From Cordia subcordata (taxonomy: Eukaryota; Streptophyta; Magnoliopsida; Boraginales; Cordiaceae): a DNA stretch of 64,000 nt. Each line of letters begins with the position of its first letter. Position 1 is the first letter of the stretch. Shown here piece by piece: positions 24,538 through 36,353 of the stretch. The stretch spans positions 16,287,001 through 16,351,000 of the forward strand of contig JAPTOF010000008.1 in assembly GCA_028554755.1 (NCBI GenBank), written 5' to 3'. Position numbers and translations under genes: made by a program. The notes beneath the pieces were generated by a model. That model saw only the letters and a list, made by a program, of their open reading frames with translations, ran no database searches and was not told where the DNA came from.

Positions 24538-26310
24538 CTAGAAATGATTCATTACAGACTAGAGCACGAAACAGAACTTCCCGTACTTCCAATATAAGCA
24601 TTCAGTCAAGAAAGCACACTTTACTAGCTTGGACCTAAGAGCCTACAACAAGCCTCTGAATACTAGTGGTGATGAATCCAAACCTGCAGAATAAAGGGAT
24701 TTAATCAAGAGAAAAAAGCTGCAAAAATTATTTGGAATTTTAAACACAGCTATATTTTTATTCCAAGGATTTATCAAATTAGCAAATTCAAATGAGAGAT
24801 GGAAACCAATTTTATAGAGATTTTAAATCATTCAACCAGACCAAGAAAGAGAGAGGGGCCAATAGCTAATTTCATTTCATTATAAACACTTCTCCACTTT
24901 CATCTGTGCAACAGATAAATCCATCATATTTTTCTCCCAAATAACATATAACAGTGCACTTTGAATAATGAACGTCGAAATTTGTCATGAATAAACAGAA
25001 TACTGACTAATGAACCAATTAGATGGGCATTTTGCAAATCGAAAATATATGTAGATTCCAATTCCACTGGAACACAAATCAAAGTTCCAAGTCAAGCTCA
25101 CAAAAGCCTGAAAATCTAATCAGATTCCAAATACAGCAACAACAATACGAAACCAAAAAGTCAACAATTGGATCATAGAAGTTGAAAAAAAAGTAATGAT
25201 TTAAGATCAAAATTCTTAAGCTGCAGCAAACTAACAAAACGACATAAATAATCCATCATCACAATAAATTAGCAACATCCTACATGACCAAAAAAAGTCA
25301 ACCCTACACCATCTGAATCAAATCTGCCTACAGCTATATGCATCCACATACATACATATATACATACATACTTACATATCTATGTGTGCATATGCAACGT
25401 GAAATTTAGCATTTAGTAAAAACTGCACGATGGCCACGATTTGATTGGCTCACATTAACAGAAGACAATTACATTTAATCCATAGTCGTCGACATATAAA
25501 CACATACATATAGAAATTACCTGATCTATGCATATGGATATAGTGGAAGTGAGATCTAGGGCACAATCAACAAGCACAAGTGGAACCAAACAGAGACAAA
25601 CAGCAGCGTGGAGAAGTGCTACAACAAATATATACACATCTATATATGAATATATAAATGATTCACCTACTGTATATATGACTTAAAAAAAGGATAAATA
25701 AATGTCTATATATGTATGTGTGTGTATATATATATATATAAGTATATGTATAAATGATTCGTCGCTGAGAGCACAAAACGCTATTAAGTCAAATTGAGAA
25801 TGGCTCCGTCCAAACGAAAGAGGACACTTCAGCCGGCGTTTAAAATATTAAGGATGTTTTCGAAATATTAGCAATAAAATATCCATGTACAATTAATGCT
25901 ACTGGAGGAGAGTGGACACAGACGCGGGGGAAAGGCGCGTGGCTCATATGTTTGCGTTACAAGTGGTGTACAATTAAATGAGAGAACTAATGACCCCAAA
26001 AAAAGAAAAGAAGAAAATAAATGAGAGCGCTAGAATTTTTGCTTGGTATTAGTTTTCCTCTTCTAGTCAAATAATTTTGTGGGATTTCATTTCTTTTCTT
26101 GTTCTTTTCGCGAGTGTGTAACCGCTTCAAATAGAGTGGTTAATATTGTCTTAAGTTAGAGATTAGTGGTTTGCTGTAATAATAATGCACGAGAAAATAT
26201 AACAAGGATCTATATCTATATCTAATGTAAATATAATGTAGAGTTCAAGTAAGGATATCATACACCTTAAACTATGTCTACCAATATAACATCATGCACC
26301 CGTTCACAAC
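24538..26310 (-). promoter_or_regulatory. 5' UTR with probable intron, and upstream region of the GT14 gene
   Basis: A good acceptor (minus: ttctgcag then gtttgg) ends at 24684, and a donor (atcag then gtaatttc) lies at 25521/25520. This suggests a non-coding first exon upstream of 25521 and an 837-bp 5'-UTR intron. Upstream are TA/CA-rich runs (25700-25742), then 25800-26310 with no gene seen. The promoter position is not resolved; without transcript data the UTR intron is an inference. Confidence 0.4.
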
Positions 26311-27423
26311 TTTTTTTTTTTTTTTGCAGAGTAAGTATTTATTCATCGCAATTTGGTATAATCCATTTCAAAACCCCTTAACCCAAGGATACAACAAATA
26401 AATCAAAACTAGGCTTGAGGATATGACATCACAACACAACAACGAGAAAAATCCAAAATAGAATATCACACTAAACAAAGGGAAAACAACCCAAACAAAG
26501 TGCTCAAATGGGAATAAGAAGGGGGTCTTTCCTTTCTAGGGTACATCAACCCTTCGATCCACAACGTTTTCTCCTCCAATCTCATTCCTTTTAAAGTGCT
26601 CATCAATCTTCTTCTCATCATTTTGCACTTCATATTGGCGGGCATCCATGTCGATTTCATTTTCTCCCTTCAAAAAGCTAGAACCATCTTCATTGACATC
26701 TTCATCGTTTGAAGGGAGCACCCCAAATCGATTACGAGCCAAAGGAATTTGAGATTATGGGCTTAGAGGTCTATCTTTCGGTTTAGGATCTTGATTGGTT
26801 TTTTGAGTGAGTTTAACACTAGAAAAAGGGTTGGGATTCACATTTTGGGTTCTCTTCCACCATTTTTTAGACTTGAAAATTTTCCATTCACCCTCTTTTT
26901 TTCTTTTTCACCTGTGGGAAAATCCTTGGAATGTTGTGATCAAAAGCATTTGGACATGTAGAAAGAGATTGGCCAACAATTTTGCATGAAGAGGAAAGGT
27001 GGTTTCCTAGCATACTTAACATCAATCTTTGCCCATTCCTTATTCCTCAATTTCACATATGTGAAGTCTAGCAACTCCTTGGAAAGGTCCATTTCCACAC
27101 AAACTCAAGCAAACCACATAAATGTTCTTGATTCCATAAGTCTATCCATTTCGCAATGGGTGACCCAAAGTACTTGCAACGTAACTCAAACCCTTTTGTG
27201 TAATGAGTGTACAAGGGATATTCTTAAGCACGATTCAAAAGTGGAATTCTATTCCAAATAAAATGAAGCAATTGAGCATTTGCATGCCACCATCTATGCA
27301 ATAGAGGGCGATGGTTAACATGCCAAAGTTGTTCCATGACAAGGCTACAAGCAACCTCACTTTCAAATTTGAAAACAAATAAACCATTCTTGGTTAATCT
27401 AATTTCCACTCTACCAAAGTTTT
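26311..27423 (-). pseudogene. LINE ORF1 remnant (DUF4283 and zinc-knuckle region)
   Basis: On the minus strand, 27409-27224 reads MEIRLTKNGLFVFKFESEVA and ends LLHRWWHAN, the DUF4283-type nucleic-acid-binding domain of plant LINE ORF1. Next, in shifting frames, come MDRLMES, VEMDLSKELLDFTYVKLRN and IDVKYARKPP, a strong match to the usual block before the CCHC knuckle. The frame at 26742-26536 begins MARNRFGVLPSNDED, the common ORF1 tail motif. Several stops and frameshifts break it. A 15-T run on the plus strand (26311-26325) is a poly(A) tail on the minus strand and probably marks the element's 3' end. No ORF2 (endonuclease/RT) is present, so it is internally deleted. Confidence 0.7.
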
Positions 27424-27992
27424 TGTTGGCTAAATTAGCTAATTACTCATTATTATATTGATTTTGATGATGAAAATTATGATTCATTTACTAAAAAGCA
27501 TCTTGTGAACTTTCAAATGAATATCATAAGATAGGTACTTGGAAAATAGAAGAAGATGCTTAGCCTTGAGCTTGACTACATGAAAGATTCACTTATCAAA
27601 AAATTAGAGATCAAGCTTGAAGATGAAGAAGATGAGAAGTCGTAAGCCGAAGGCAAGGCGTCATAAAAGGTACTAGCTGTCATGGTCCCTTGTGAATAGC
27701 CTTAGTTTCACTTTTAATAGCTTAAGCATTTCATCTTTCTTTTTAAAACTTCATGGATATTTATTTACAAAATGCAAAACGTGGTTTGATTACATTAAAT
27801 GCATAAAATTCTTCAAACAAATGTCTTGGAATGATTTTTAGCTTCAATTGATCTTTTAAAACTTGTTTGGAGTTGATTTGGTGTTGTGAAAATGAGCTAG
27901 AATTGACTTGAATGCTTTAGGCTTGCTTTGGCTTTGTTTCTAGCTTTTGATCTAGTTGAACCCCCTAGCCGATCGACCAGCTAAGGCGTCTA
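27424..27992 (+). mobile_element. Family-B LTR, 5' part only
   Basis: Starts TGTTGGCTAAATTAGC and follows the family-B LTR (compare 14739 onward) through 'ttgattttgatgatgaaaat' to GCCGATCGACCAGC at 27968. It stops where the family-C LTR begins at 27993. It is truncated at its 3' side. Confidence 0.7.
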
Positions 27993-29559
27993 TGTTGGGA
28001 ATAGTGTCATAAAGTCAATCATCTATCGTAGACTTCATATGAATCGTCTCATTGTCAGCCTTACATCATATCGTACATCTTCTCCTTAGTCTTTAGATTA
28101 TGACGTAGTCTTTAGATTATAAAGTAGTCTTTAGACTATGACGTAGTCCTTAGGATGATTTAATAAGGCTATGTGAATGAGGGATAGCTCGATTATCTTT
28201 AAACCTAGTTCGTAACCAAATGATAGAATTGATACTAGGACATCAATTCTATCGAGCATAGGTTATAGTGCGTCACATGAGTTGGTTATCCTCATGACCA
28301 AGGGATGTGGAGACACCGGTGTGACCCACGATGAGATGTGGAGACATGCTCACTAAACATGACTCTATTTACGAGCATCCTATGGTATGTACCCTACTGT
28401 CAAAGGAGAGCTTGTGTTGTACATGCATGTCATATTCCCTCAGACCTGAGACCACCATAGAGACTTCTAGATTACTCATCCTGCTTTGGTATCGGACTAT
28501 CTAGATTTCTAATCCGATAACGAAAGGCTGCTGGGTATGGGCAAGTGCCGCGAAGTCAATGCATAGGTCAAGATGGGATTGACTGCTCTGGGTATTAGGA
28601 GAATGATATTCTACTTAGTTCCAATTTATTAAGACTTTGGCCAAAGCTTTCTACGTGATGTGTCATGTGGTTACGTCATGATGAGCCATGACGAGATTGG
28701 GACTTGACATAGAATAGCTGATTAGGGGTTTGATAGTTTACCATGCCCTTAGGTTATTTCGGAATGTCGAGGGTCATAGGGAATCCACCATTGCCTTGCA
28801 ACTATTCGGCTTATCCGGAGATCGGGAACAATTGCTGGATGGTATCATCGATTAGTATAAGAATAGTTCTTATATTATTGGTTTAAGTTTGAACCTACGG
28901 AGTCACGCATATAGTTGGGAACTAGTTGGAGGATTAACCTTATTATAATAAAGTCATTCACATTTAATTATTAATTAAGTGTGTTATTATTTAATTATGA
29001 ATTAAATAATATTATAAATATTTAGTTGAGAATTAAAAATTATAATGTTTAATTACTTTACAAGTCACGGAATTAATTTTGACTATGTCAGATAACACTA
29101 GACATGTGGAACAAAATTAATTCATGGGTTATTATTATTTATAAATTAAATATGGATTTAATTTGGGCTTTATTACGGATTTAAGAAGTCCATTATACTA
29201 AGCCCAAAGAGTTGGGCTTATTAGGTTGTGGGGATGAGCTTCTTGGATAGCCCATATCTCTCTATATAAGGAGAGTTCTCATTATTTTTGTACGGATGTT
29301 TTTGCGAAAACCTAATGTCAAAAAATTCTCTCCCAAAAACCCTAAATTGAAAAATAGCCTCCTCCCCTATTCTTGATCACGTACGAAGAGGAGGAGCTCA
29401 ATACTTTCTCTTTCTTGATCACGAACGGAGAGGAGGAGCTCAATGCTTTCGCAAGGCAAAGCTTTCAACGCAAGAATTATGATGTAATTCTAAATCTCAA
29501 AAATTTAATTTTAGAGCTTGCGCGTAGAAATCTGGGGAAAGTTTTGACAATTTCCTATA
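27993..29559 (+). mobile_element. 5' LTR of copia element C1 (family C)
   Basis: Starts TGTTGGGAATAGTGTC and ends TTTCCTATA, directly before a PBS. It aligns along its length with the C2 LTRs at 46181-47503 and 59545-61080, at visibly lower identity than those two show to each other. The last two bases TA stand for CA. Confidence 0.85.
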
Positions 29560-29810
29560 GTGGTATCAGAGCCAAGGCTCTGGTTTATGTGTTTTTCATC
29601 GATTTTATTGCATGATATGTTAAATATATGTATATATACCTATATTAGTGTTGTTCTTTTTGATTTTAATTATGTATTAGAATTAAAATCATAAGGATTT
29701 TGCCCAAAATAGAATCTTTATTACAAATGTATTTATTGTTTTTCATTGCACGAGATTTATCTTGTGTATTGATGTGCCATTAATGCTTGTTAAAACCACC
29801 AGATTTGTAG

Positions 29811-30298
29811 GGGTGAGCATTCAGTTTTTAACCGAACCGAATCGAACCAAATTTTTTTTTTCTAATTTTGAAAACCGAACCGAATTGTCTAAAAACTGAA
29901 TAAGCCGAAACCGAAATATGTTTTGGTCTATTCGGTTCGGTTCAGTTAAAATCGAAATTAACCAGTAATTAAAAAAAAAAAAGAAATAAAATGGGATAAA
30001 TTGTTGCAAAAAAAATACAATAAACCTAAAGTAATCACTCTTATTCATTAAATATATCATAAACAATATATAATGAAGCATAATTATATAAACAAATTCT
30101 AATAAACAATATATAAATCCTAATTGATGTACAAAATATTAAATATTTTTAATATATAAAAATACAATTCAGTTAATTCGGTCATTTTTCATACTAACCA
30201 AATCGAACCGAACAGGCCGAAATTTTTTAAGAAAATAACCGAATCGAACCGAATAGATCAAATAACCCAATCTGTCTCGAGTATTTTTTTGCACTAGT
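29811..30298. mobile_element. Insertion with AACCGAACCGAA-rich ends
   Basis: An AT-rich block of about 490 bp starting 'ggggtgagcattcagttttt' with many ACCGAACCGAA repeats at both ends, a pattern seen in dispersed non-coding plant elements. It is absent at the matching place in C2, so it is an insertion in C1. Similar sequences flank it: 'ccattaatgcttgttaaaac' at 29780 and 'caattaatgctgttagaatc' at 30305. No coding capacity is seen. Confidence 0.45.
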
Positions 30299-30363
30299 TT
30301 GCACAATTAATGCTGTTAGAATCACCCCATTCGTGATGTCCAAAATAAATTATTATTGACAAA

Positions 30364-30448
30364 AGTTGCCTGTAACAAGTTTTGAACTCCCACGCTTGTT
30401 CTGCATGCCCTGAAGTCCAGCGCTCTTAACCACTACGCCATGGCAACT
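30364..30448 (-). repeat. tRNA-Leu-like sequence, antisense, in copia C1 leader
   Basis: On the minus strand AGTTGCC (30448-30442) can pair perfectly with GGCAACT (30370-30364) as a 7-bp acceptor stem. Between them are an A-box-like GGCGTAGTGGTTAAGAGCG, GCTGGACTTCAGG and a T-arm-like GAGTTCAAAACT. The 85-nt length suits a tRNA with a long variable arm (Leu or Ser). It is too degenerate to call a functional tRNA gene. A related stretch sits at the same place in C2. Confidence 0.45.
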
Positions 30449-31699
30449 TGTTGTTGTGGTAGCCAATTAACAGCTTTTGTTCAATAGTCATCTTCTGCCA
30501 AAAAAAATTATTTTAATTTATTTTTGATCTGAAGGAGACGAAGGGTCGTCTTCTCCAAAGCCCAACCTAGATCTTGTAATGGTGTTTTACTTGATAGACC
30601 ATCAATCTATTGCCTAAACACACCAACTTGCCATGTCCGTTGCTCGTCTCGAGATAGCCTACAAACAGCCATGGTGACTTAGCAGTGGTCATCAGTGTCG
30701 ATATTAGAAGCTTCTGAAGGTGAGTAGTAGCATGTTCGTGGTTACGATCTACCATGGCCATTGATGGTGGGTTGAGGTTGTCGTGGTGTTGCTGCCATAG
30801 AGGCGGCTATGGTGGTGGTTGAATCAGAGTGGGGCAACAGAGATGGTGGTGCAATGGCAAGGTGGTTGTTGCGCGGCAGCCTTTGACAGAAATGATGATT
30901 GGAGGTCGAATTGATGGTCACTAGACGACAGAGGTCGAATTTTCTCTGATCAACCAAAGATGCGATGATCAGATCTTCAGATGGTGTTGTTTGGTGGCTT
31001 TGCTAATTATTTGCTTGTTTGGGTAGCATCCTGGCAGGGTAATACAGTGAAGATGGTCGGTGTTTGAAGGTCATAATGGGCAATAACGGTTATAGCTACT
31101 AAGGGCATTACTTGTGCATCGCGCGACCATGCTGGTGATCACGGGTATAAGCCAGTGGTGGTACGACATGGCTAGAGAAGGGAAATTCGTCGACGATGGT
31201 GACTGGTCGAGCATGGTGGATATCCCTCCAGTGGAGATGATAGGGGCTTGGCAGCGCTAGGCAAGAAAGGGTCCTTAAGGTTTCCTTTTGAGTGATGGGC
31301 CGGGTTGAACCTGACTTGGGCTGTCTGTTGGGCATGGGTTTGATCCATGTAAAATTTTTGCAATTTTTATTAATGGGTAAAATTATTTTGGGCTAAAGTT
31401 TTATACGAGCCAAATCATATTTAGGCCAACAGAAAGTGGACTCATATAAATTTGATTTTTATGAGTTATGGGCTGATTTTAGTATGGGCTTTGCCTAAAA
31501 TTAAAAGGTTGGCTAAAATTAAGTTGGACTTAATTAATATTTAATGGACTTCCTTATTTGGTTATGTTTGGACTTGTTATTTGAATTAACAATGGGTCAA
31601 GTAAATTAATTAAGTTTAGACTTAATTAAGATATTGGGTAATTGGTTTAACTTGATTGATTATGAATCAATTAATTAAATCTTCTTGAAAAGTGTAAAT

Positions 31700-32040
31700 G
31701 GTCAAAATTGAGATTTTGATTCCAATTAATTTGAAATGAGTTTTAATTAATTGGATTAAAGCCCATCAACGAGTCAAAATTTAGAATTTTGACCTCAATT
31801 AATTTAAAAAGAGTTTCAATTAATTGATTAGCTCTTTAGTTGGTCAAAATAGTGATTTTGGCCTAATTAATTAGAAAGGAGTTTTCAATTAATTTGAATA
31901 ATCTCCAAAAGCTAGTCAAAATTGGATTTTGATTGCAATTAACTTAAAATGAGATTTTAATTAATTGAAAATCCCCTAATTAGCCAAAATGAAGATTTTG
32001 ACCCCAATTAATTAGAAAGGAAGTTTTAATTAATTGGAAA
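31700..32040. repeat. Tandem array, about 5 units of about 70 bp, in copia C1 leader
   Basis: Each unit begins GTCAAAAT, continues ATTTTGA, then CCAATTAATT, a spacer and TTAATTAATTGG. Units differ by many substitutions and small indels. Each carries two inverted repeats, CAAAAT/ATTTTG and CCAATTAATT/AATTAATTGG. The same array is at 55435-55915 in C2. Confidence 0.8.
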
Positions 32041-32823
32041 GATTGATTTGATACAATTAAACCAATCCAATGATTGTGCAATAAAATCTTGAAATTGATT
32101 TTTGTTTCTTTATGTATGACATATTTTGGCATGGTTTTGGGCTTGCATCTCACGTATGTTATTACTTGTTTATATATAAATTATTGTAATTGTTTTTGGG
32201 ATTAAATTGGGTCTATGCGCCCAGTCTTCTCTCCAATTCTAGTTGTAATCCCTTTCTCTCAATTGATATATCCCCTCCTTTTAGAAGAAGTTCTTCTCCT
32301 AGTTAATGTTATTATAGTTTAAGTGCGACTAAGACAAGAAAATGAAGACCAAGAGCTAGAAGCCCCGACCTAATCCAAGATTCTCAATATTAACAGGTAA
32401 CAACCTTACTTGCATGATAGAGTGGCCCAGATGGCTCTAATGGGCCACACTAGGAAAGCCCCATAACTAACCATATTTGCTTATGCATATTGTTATATAT
32501 TGTTTCATATGCCAATTGTGATTAATTAACTGGATTAATTAATGGATTTGGCTATTAAGACAAATGCACTTATCATCTCTACAAAATCCTCTAAATTATT
32601 AAGTTCATTAAGTGATTTGGACATGGAGATGCTCAAATCATTGCCTCCTATTAAAGTAAATAATAATAGGCCCAATCTTCTAATAAACGTTGGAGGCCCT
32701 TAGGCCTGACTTTTATTGGAATATTGGGATTATTATTCACTACATGAAGTCCTTGGAGTCCTTTCACACTTATGCAGGTGGGTCGACCTCAGTCAGGCTT
32801 GTTCATTGGGCTTAGAGGAAGAC

Positions 32824-33118
32824 TGATGTGTTTGTTTTGTGTGTTTATATATTGCAAGTACATAGAGGTGTTTTGTGCTTCATTTGGTGTATTAATATAG
32901 CATTTAGGTTATATTTGTGCATATTAGGGTTTGCATATTTATAGTTAAAATTAAGACTTAAATGCTACACTAATGCGTGTTTATTGCTTGTTTTAGGGGA
33001 GATTTAGGAAGATAGTTGGAGCTTAATTGAGGGTGCTTTGTGTGTGGAACAAATCAAACGAGAGCTAAATTCAGAGCCTGCAACAAAAAAGGACATGGAC
33101 AAATTTTGGACATGTTTT
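32824..33118 (+). mobile_element. 5' LTR of gypsy D2, first piece
   Basis: Starts TGATGTGTTTGTTTTG and runs to the insertion point of copia A2. It is continued by 43813-45494, giving an LTR of about 1.98 kb when A2 and one GTTTT copy are set aside. Its start matches the type-D solo LTR (10920-12404, inverted). Confidence 0.8.
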
Positions 33119-35005
33119 TGTTAGGATTAGTATGCCCTAAAGCTCACTTGTACATGACATTTTGGATGCTAGACAATGTATAATCAATTTTGTTATATGG
33201 CATAATGAGTTTCTTATATATTATCTCTGTTATGTTTTATTGATGCATGTGTAAAGGCCCCTTGACTTGAACTAATGACTTGGGTGCGCAGTGAGGCTGG
33301 ACGTACAGTAGGTCTAAGTCTAGATTTAGTTACATCATAAATTGAGTCCGTAACCGAATGGTAGTGTTGGGCACTCTACCAAAATAAGGTTATATTGAGC
33401 AAGTCTCCTCGTTGAGGGTGATCTACCTAGGTCATTGGAGGACTTTCCGGATTTGTCTCAATAACACGTGTGTTACGTATTTGACAGGACCATTATGAGT
33501 ATGTTTTCTAGAGACGTACTATCAAAGAAAGAAAACAAGATACTCACTGCTACTAAATGATCATTGCTCTTAATCTTGAGCATATGTAGATGAACTAATG
33601 AAGTTAGGGTTTGGTACTTTGATTCACTACGGGTGAGATCTTACTTTATTAAGATCAATAGCCTTGTGCATTGAGTGCTAAGTTCTAATTAATTGTAACA
33701 TGCATATGCAACATGGAATCTATGTGCCCTTTTAGGATTGTCCATATTTATCATCCGAATCTAGATCTAGTGATACTACTTTTATCAGTGTATCGGTCAT
33801 ATGGCTTGAGGGTCGCTCATGAGATCAAGAGATTCTATGACCAAGGATGGTTGGCAATAGGACAAGAAATCCAACGGAAAAAGATACAGCTAAGGAGGTG
33901 ATAGTACACAAGCCAAATGACCGGTCTTAGCTGTGGGTATACATAGAAGGGCATTATGGTTGGTTATTTAGTAGGTCAAAGACAAAGTTCACATTCTTTT
34001 GTGACAAGCTTTTGGGTAATAGTGTTTATTCTTGGAGTGCAACTTTGATCTTATAGTGGAATAGATTGGAGTTAAAAATAATTATTATTATGTCGCCTAG
34101 ATTGGGCAAGGATATTTTTTATTATTTTTGAAAGCCACGCTTAATTGTGTCTTCTTGGTCCCTTCCTTAGTTGAAATGACTTTGAGAGAGTAACCTTGAA
34201 AGAGCAAATTCAATATTATGGTAGTAGCCTTATTGGGCCAAAGCTTGGAATTGGGTTTGAGCTTTCTTTAGAGTCCAAGATAACCTAATTGGGTTTGGAT
34301 GATTTCTTATTAGGCTTGGGCCTCCACATGGGTTACAGACTATGTGTTGGGCTTGGATTGTGGGCTTGGCCCAATCTTTCAAGACATGTGCTAGAAAGTT
34401 ACTACAAAAAAAATTCAAATTGTACAAGTAACTTCCATGACATGTGGCAAACATTTACTATTAGGAAAAAGTTTCTCACATGAAAAGTTTACAAGGTTTA
34501 GGCGCCAAACTTTTTCTATAAATAGGCAAGACCTTAAACCATTTCTAGCATCCAAAAATTTTGTAGTTGATCTCTTCCATTTTGGCAAGAGAATACTATA
34601 ATACATAGTACACACTTATTATGTGATTTTTTTTGCTCTAGATTTTTAAGAGCATATTACATTGCTTCTTTCCACACAAGAGGCTATTCTCTCAAGAAAA
34701 GTCTCTTTAACCATAGGGAAGAAGACGAGGGAGTTGCATATTGTGACACCCTTATAGTAAAATTTCTTTTTTGGTGGCCTTGTTCGTGAGCGAAAAAAAA
34801 GCTCATGACAGTTTTAGCTTCATCAAAAGCCCCATGCTTCAAGAGGTTAGCTTTACATATTTTGCAAATGCTAGTTATGTTCTATATGTTCTTAAGCATG
34901 GTTTTGTGTGTTATGTGGTTATTTTATTTTCCTAGCATGTTTTCTTGGTAATATTTTTGAAAATATAGACTAGGATAGACTACATGTAATATTATCGATC
35001 CTACA
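33119..35005 (+). mobile_element. 5' LTR of copia A2
   Basis: 1887 bp, TGTTAGGATTAG...ATCGATCCTACA. A TATA-like TATAAATAGG lies near 34517. The region 33565-33945 is missing from the 3' LTR of the same element. Confidence 0.9.
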
Positions 35006-35007
35006 AT

Positions 35008-36353
35008 TGGTATTAGAGCTTAGACTCACACACAAAACATGCTTAGACTATGCAAGAATATTGTATTTGCATAAATATGTTAGTCATCTTGTGAGTGGCA
35101 AGATTAGGAAATCTTGTGTTGCGTATACTTGTGGTTTTATGCTTGTATGTGCAGGTAATATAAAATCCCCTTGATGGTTCGTATGTATGCATGATAGATT
35201 TTCGTGTACGGTCATCAAAGTTTGGCCATAGGCGATTTCATGTATAAATATTTACGGTTATCGCTTATAATTTATTTAAAAGAAGCATAGGATGTTTTGA
35301 TATCCTTGTAATGTTTCTTTATGAAGCTTGTATTAGCAATAGCAAAGTGTATTGTTGTAATCTTTAAAGACCAAGGAGAAAAAACAAGAAAACAGCATGG
35401 AGGAACACTCTATAGAGTAAGCTTGTCGGTCAACCGGATCCTATTAATGGTCGACCGGCTGAGGCAGAAAAAGCTACTAAGCGTGCTATTTTATTGAAGA
35501 TTACAGGGAGCCATCAGAGAGGGATTTTAACATATTTTGGTGGATATTTATAATGCATTGATATATGTTTTAACATATTTGCATTAGCATGATTGCCACC
35601 TAGAAATATGTCCATTCATTAGGGTTTATAAAAATCAAACAGACCTATGAGTTGATTCTCAAAGATAGTTAAGATTATGAGAATGGCTTAGACAAGATAA
35701 TTGTAAGCGGCTATGTCTAAAGATGCCATGCAAATATATATCTACCTAAGGGTCTATGCACCCAGATTTTGGTAAGTAATCTATTATGGTATTGCAATGT
35801 TTTAGTAACACAAAAGGGATTCGCAAAACCAAAGGGTTTCACAAATCCAAAGCATTTTTAGATCTAAAACAAAAGTAAGAATACCAAAAATAGAGAAAAC
35901 CCTTATGTTAAAAAATTAAGTAGGAGAGGGGACTGGAAAAATCCCACAACTTTCCATATCCGATTCACGTTAATGGTAAATGTCATTAACTTCCCCATCG
36001 GAAGGTGACACTTTATCTAGATTTAACAAGGTGAAACATAAGATGTTTATTCAAAAGGGTGTTAGTAAGTTCGGCCATCCCATTGGTGGAGTTCTTCACT
36101 AAAGAATGCCTTACGTAACATTGATTAAAGTCACTACCCTATCGAAAGGCTTAAATCAAGAATGTTTCAGGGAATAAACATTAGGAATGGGTGTACACTA
36201 AACTTAAATGGTAGGTTCAACTATCCATGGAGTTCACTACCGGATTTAAGAAGTCAAACAAAACAGTGATTGAATTATTCAATGGATTATATTTGGATAA
36301 TTGTTAATTCAAATAGGTGATGGCGCTTAACTCAACGTTCATAAGTTCGGCCA
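35008..36353 (+). other. PBS and leader of copia A2
   Basis: The PBS TGGTATTAGAGCT (35008-35020) differs by one base from the usual TGGTATCAGAGC. The leader is non-coding. It has GGTCGACCGGCT-type motifs at 35425-35465 and a repeated phrase 'aagttcggccatccca' (36069; rejoined at 36343/38172), and no supportable gene. Confidence 0.75.

Larger units (their letters stand above)
29560..32823 (+). mobile_element. Internal leader of copia C1, truncated by gypsy D2
   Basis: The PBS TGGTATCAGAGCC (29561-29573) fits initiator tRNA-Met priming. The leader holds an inserted element (29811-30298), an antisense tRNA-like stretch (30364-30448), a G-rich stretch without a convincing gene (30500-31340) and a tandem array (31700-32040). 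From about 32090 ('tgtatgacatattttggc') to about 32600 it matches C2 at 55990-56430, which places it just before the gag start. The element breaks off at 32823, where the gypsy D2 LTR starts. The rest of C1 is not in the window. Confidence 0.75.

Noticed and set aside
30567..31363. G-rich stretch with several minus-strand frames of 60-75 residues
   Set aside because: It lies in the copia C1 leader; the frames overlap one another, lack motifs and are not kept in C2.
31700..32040. CRISPR-like array of repeats and spacers
   Set aside because: Units are contiguous, diverged and AT-rich with no unique spacers, in a plant retrotransposon leader.
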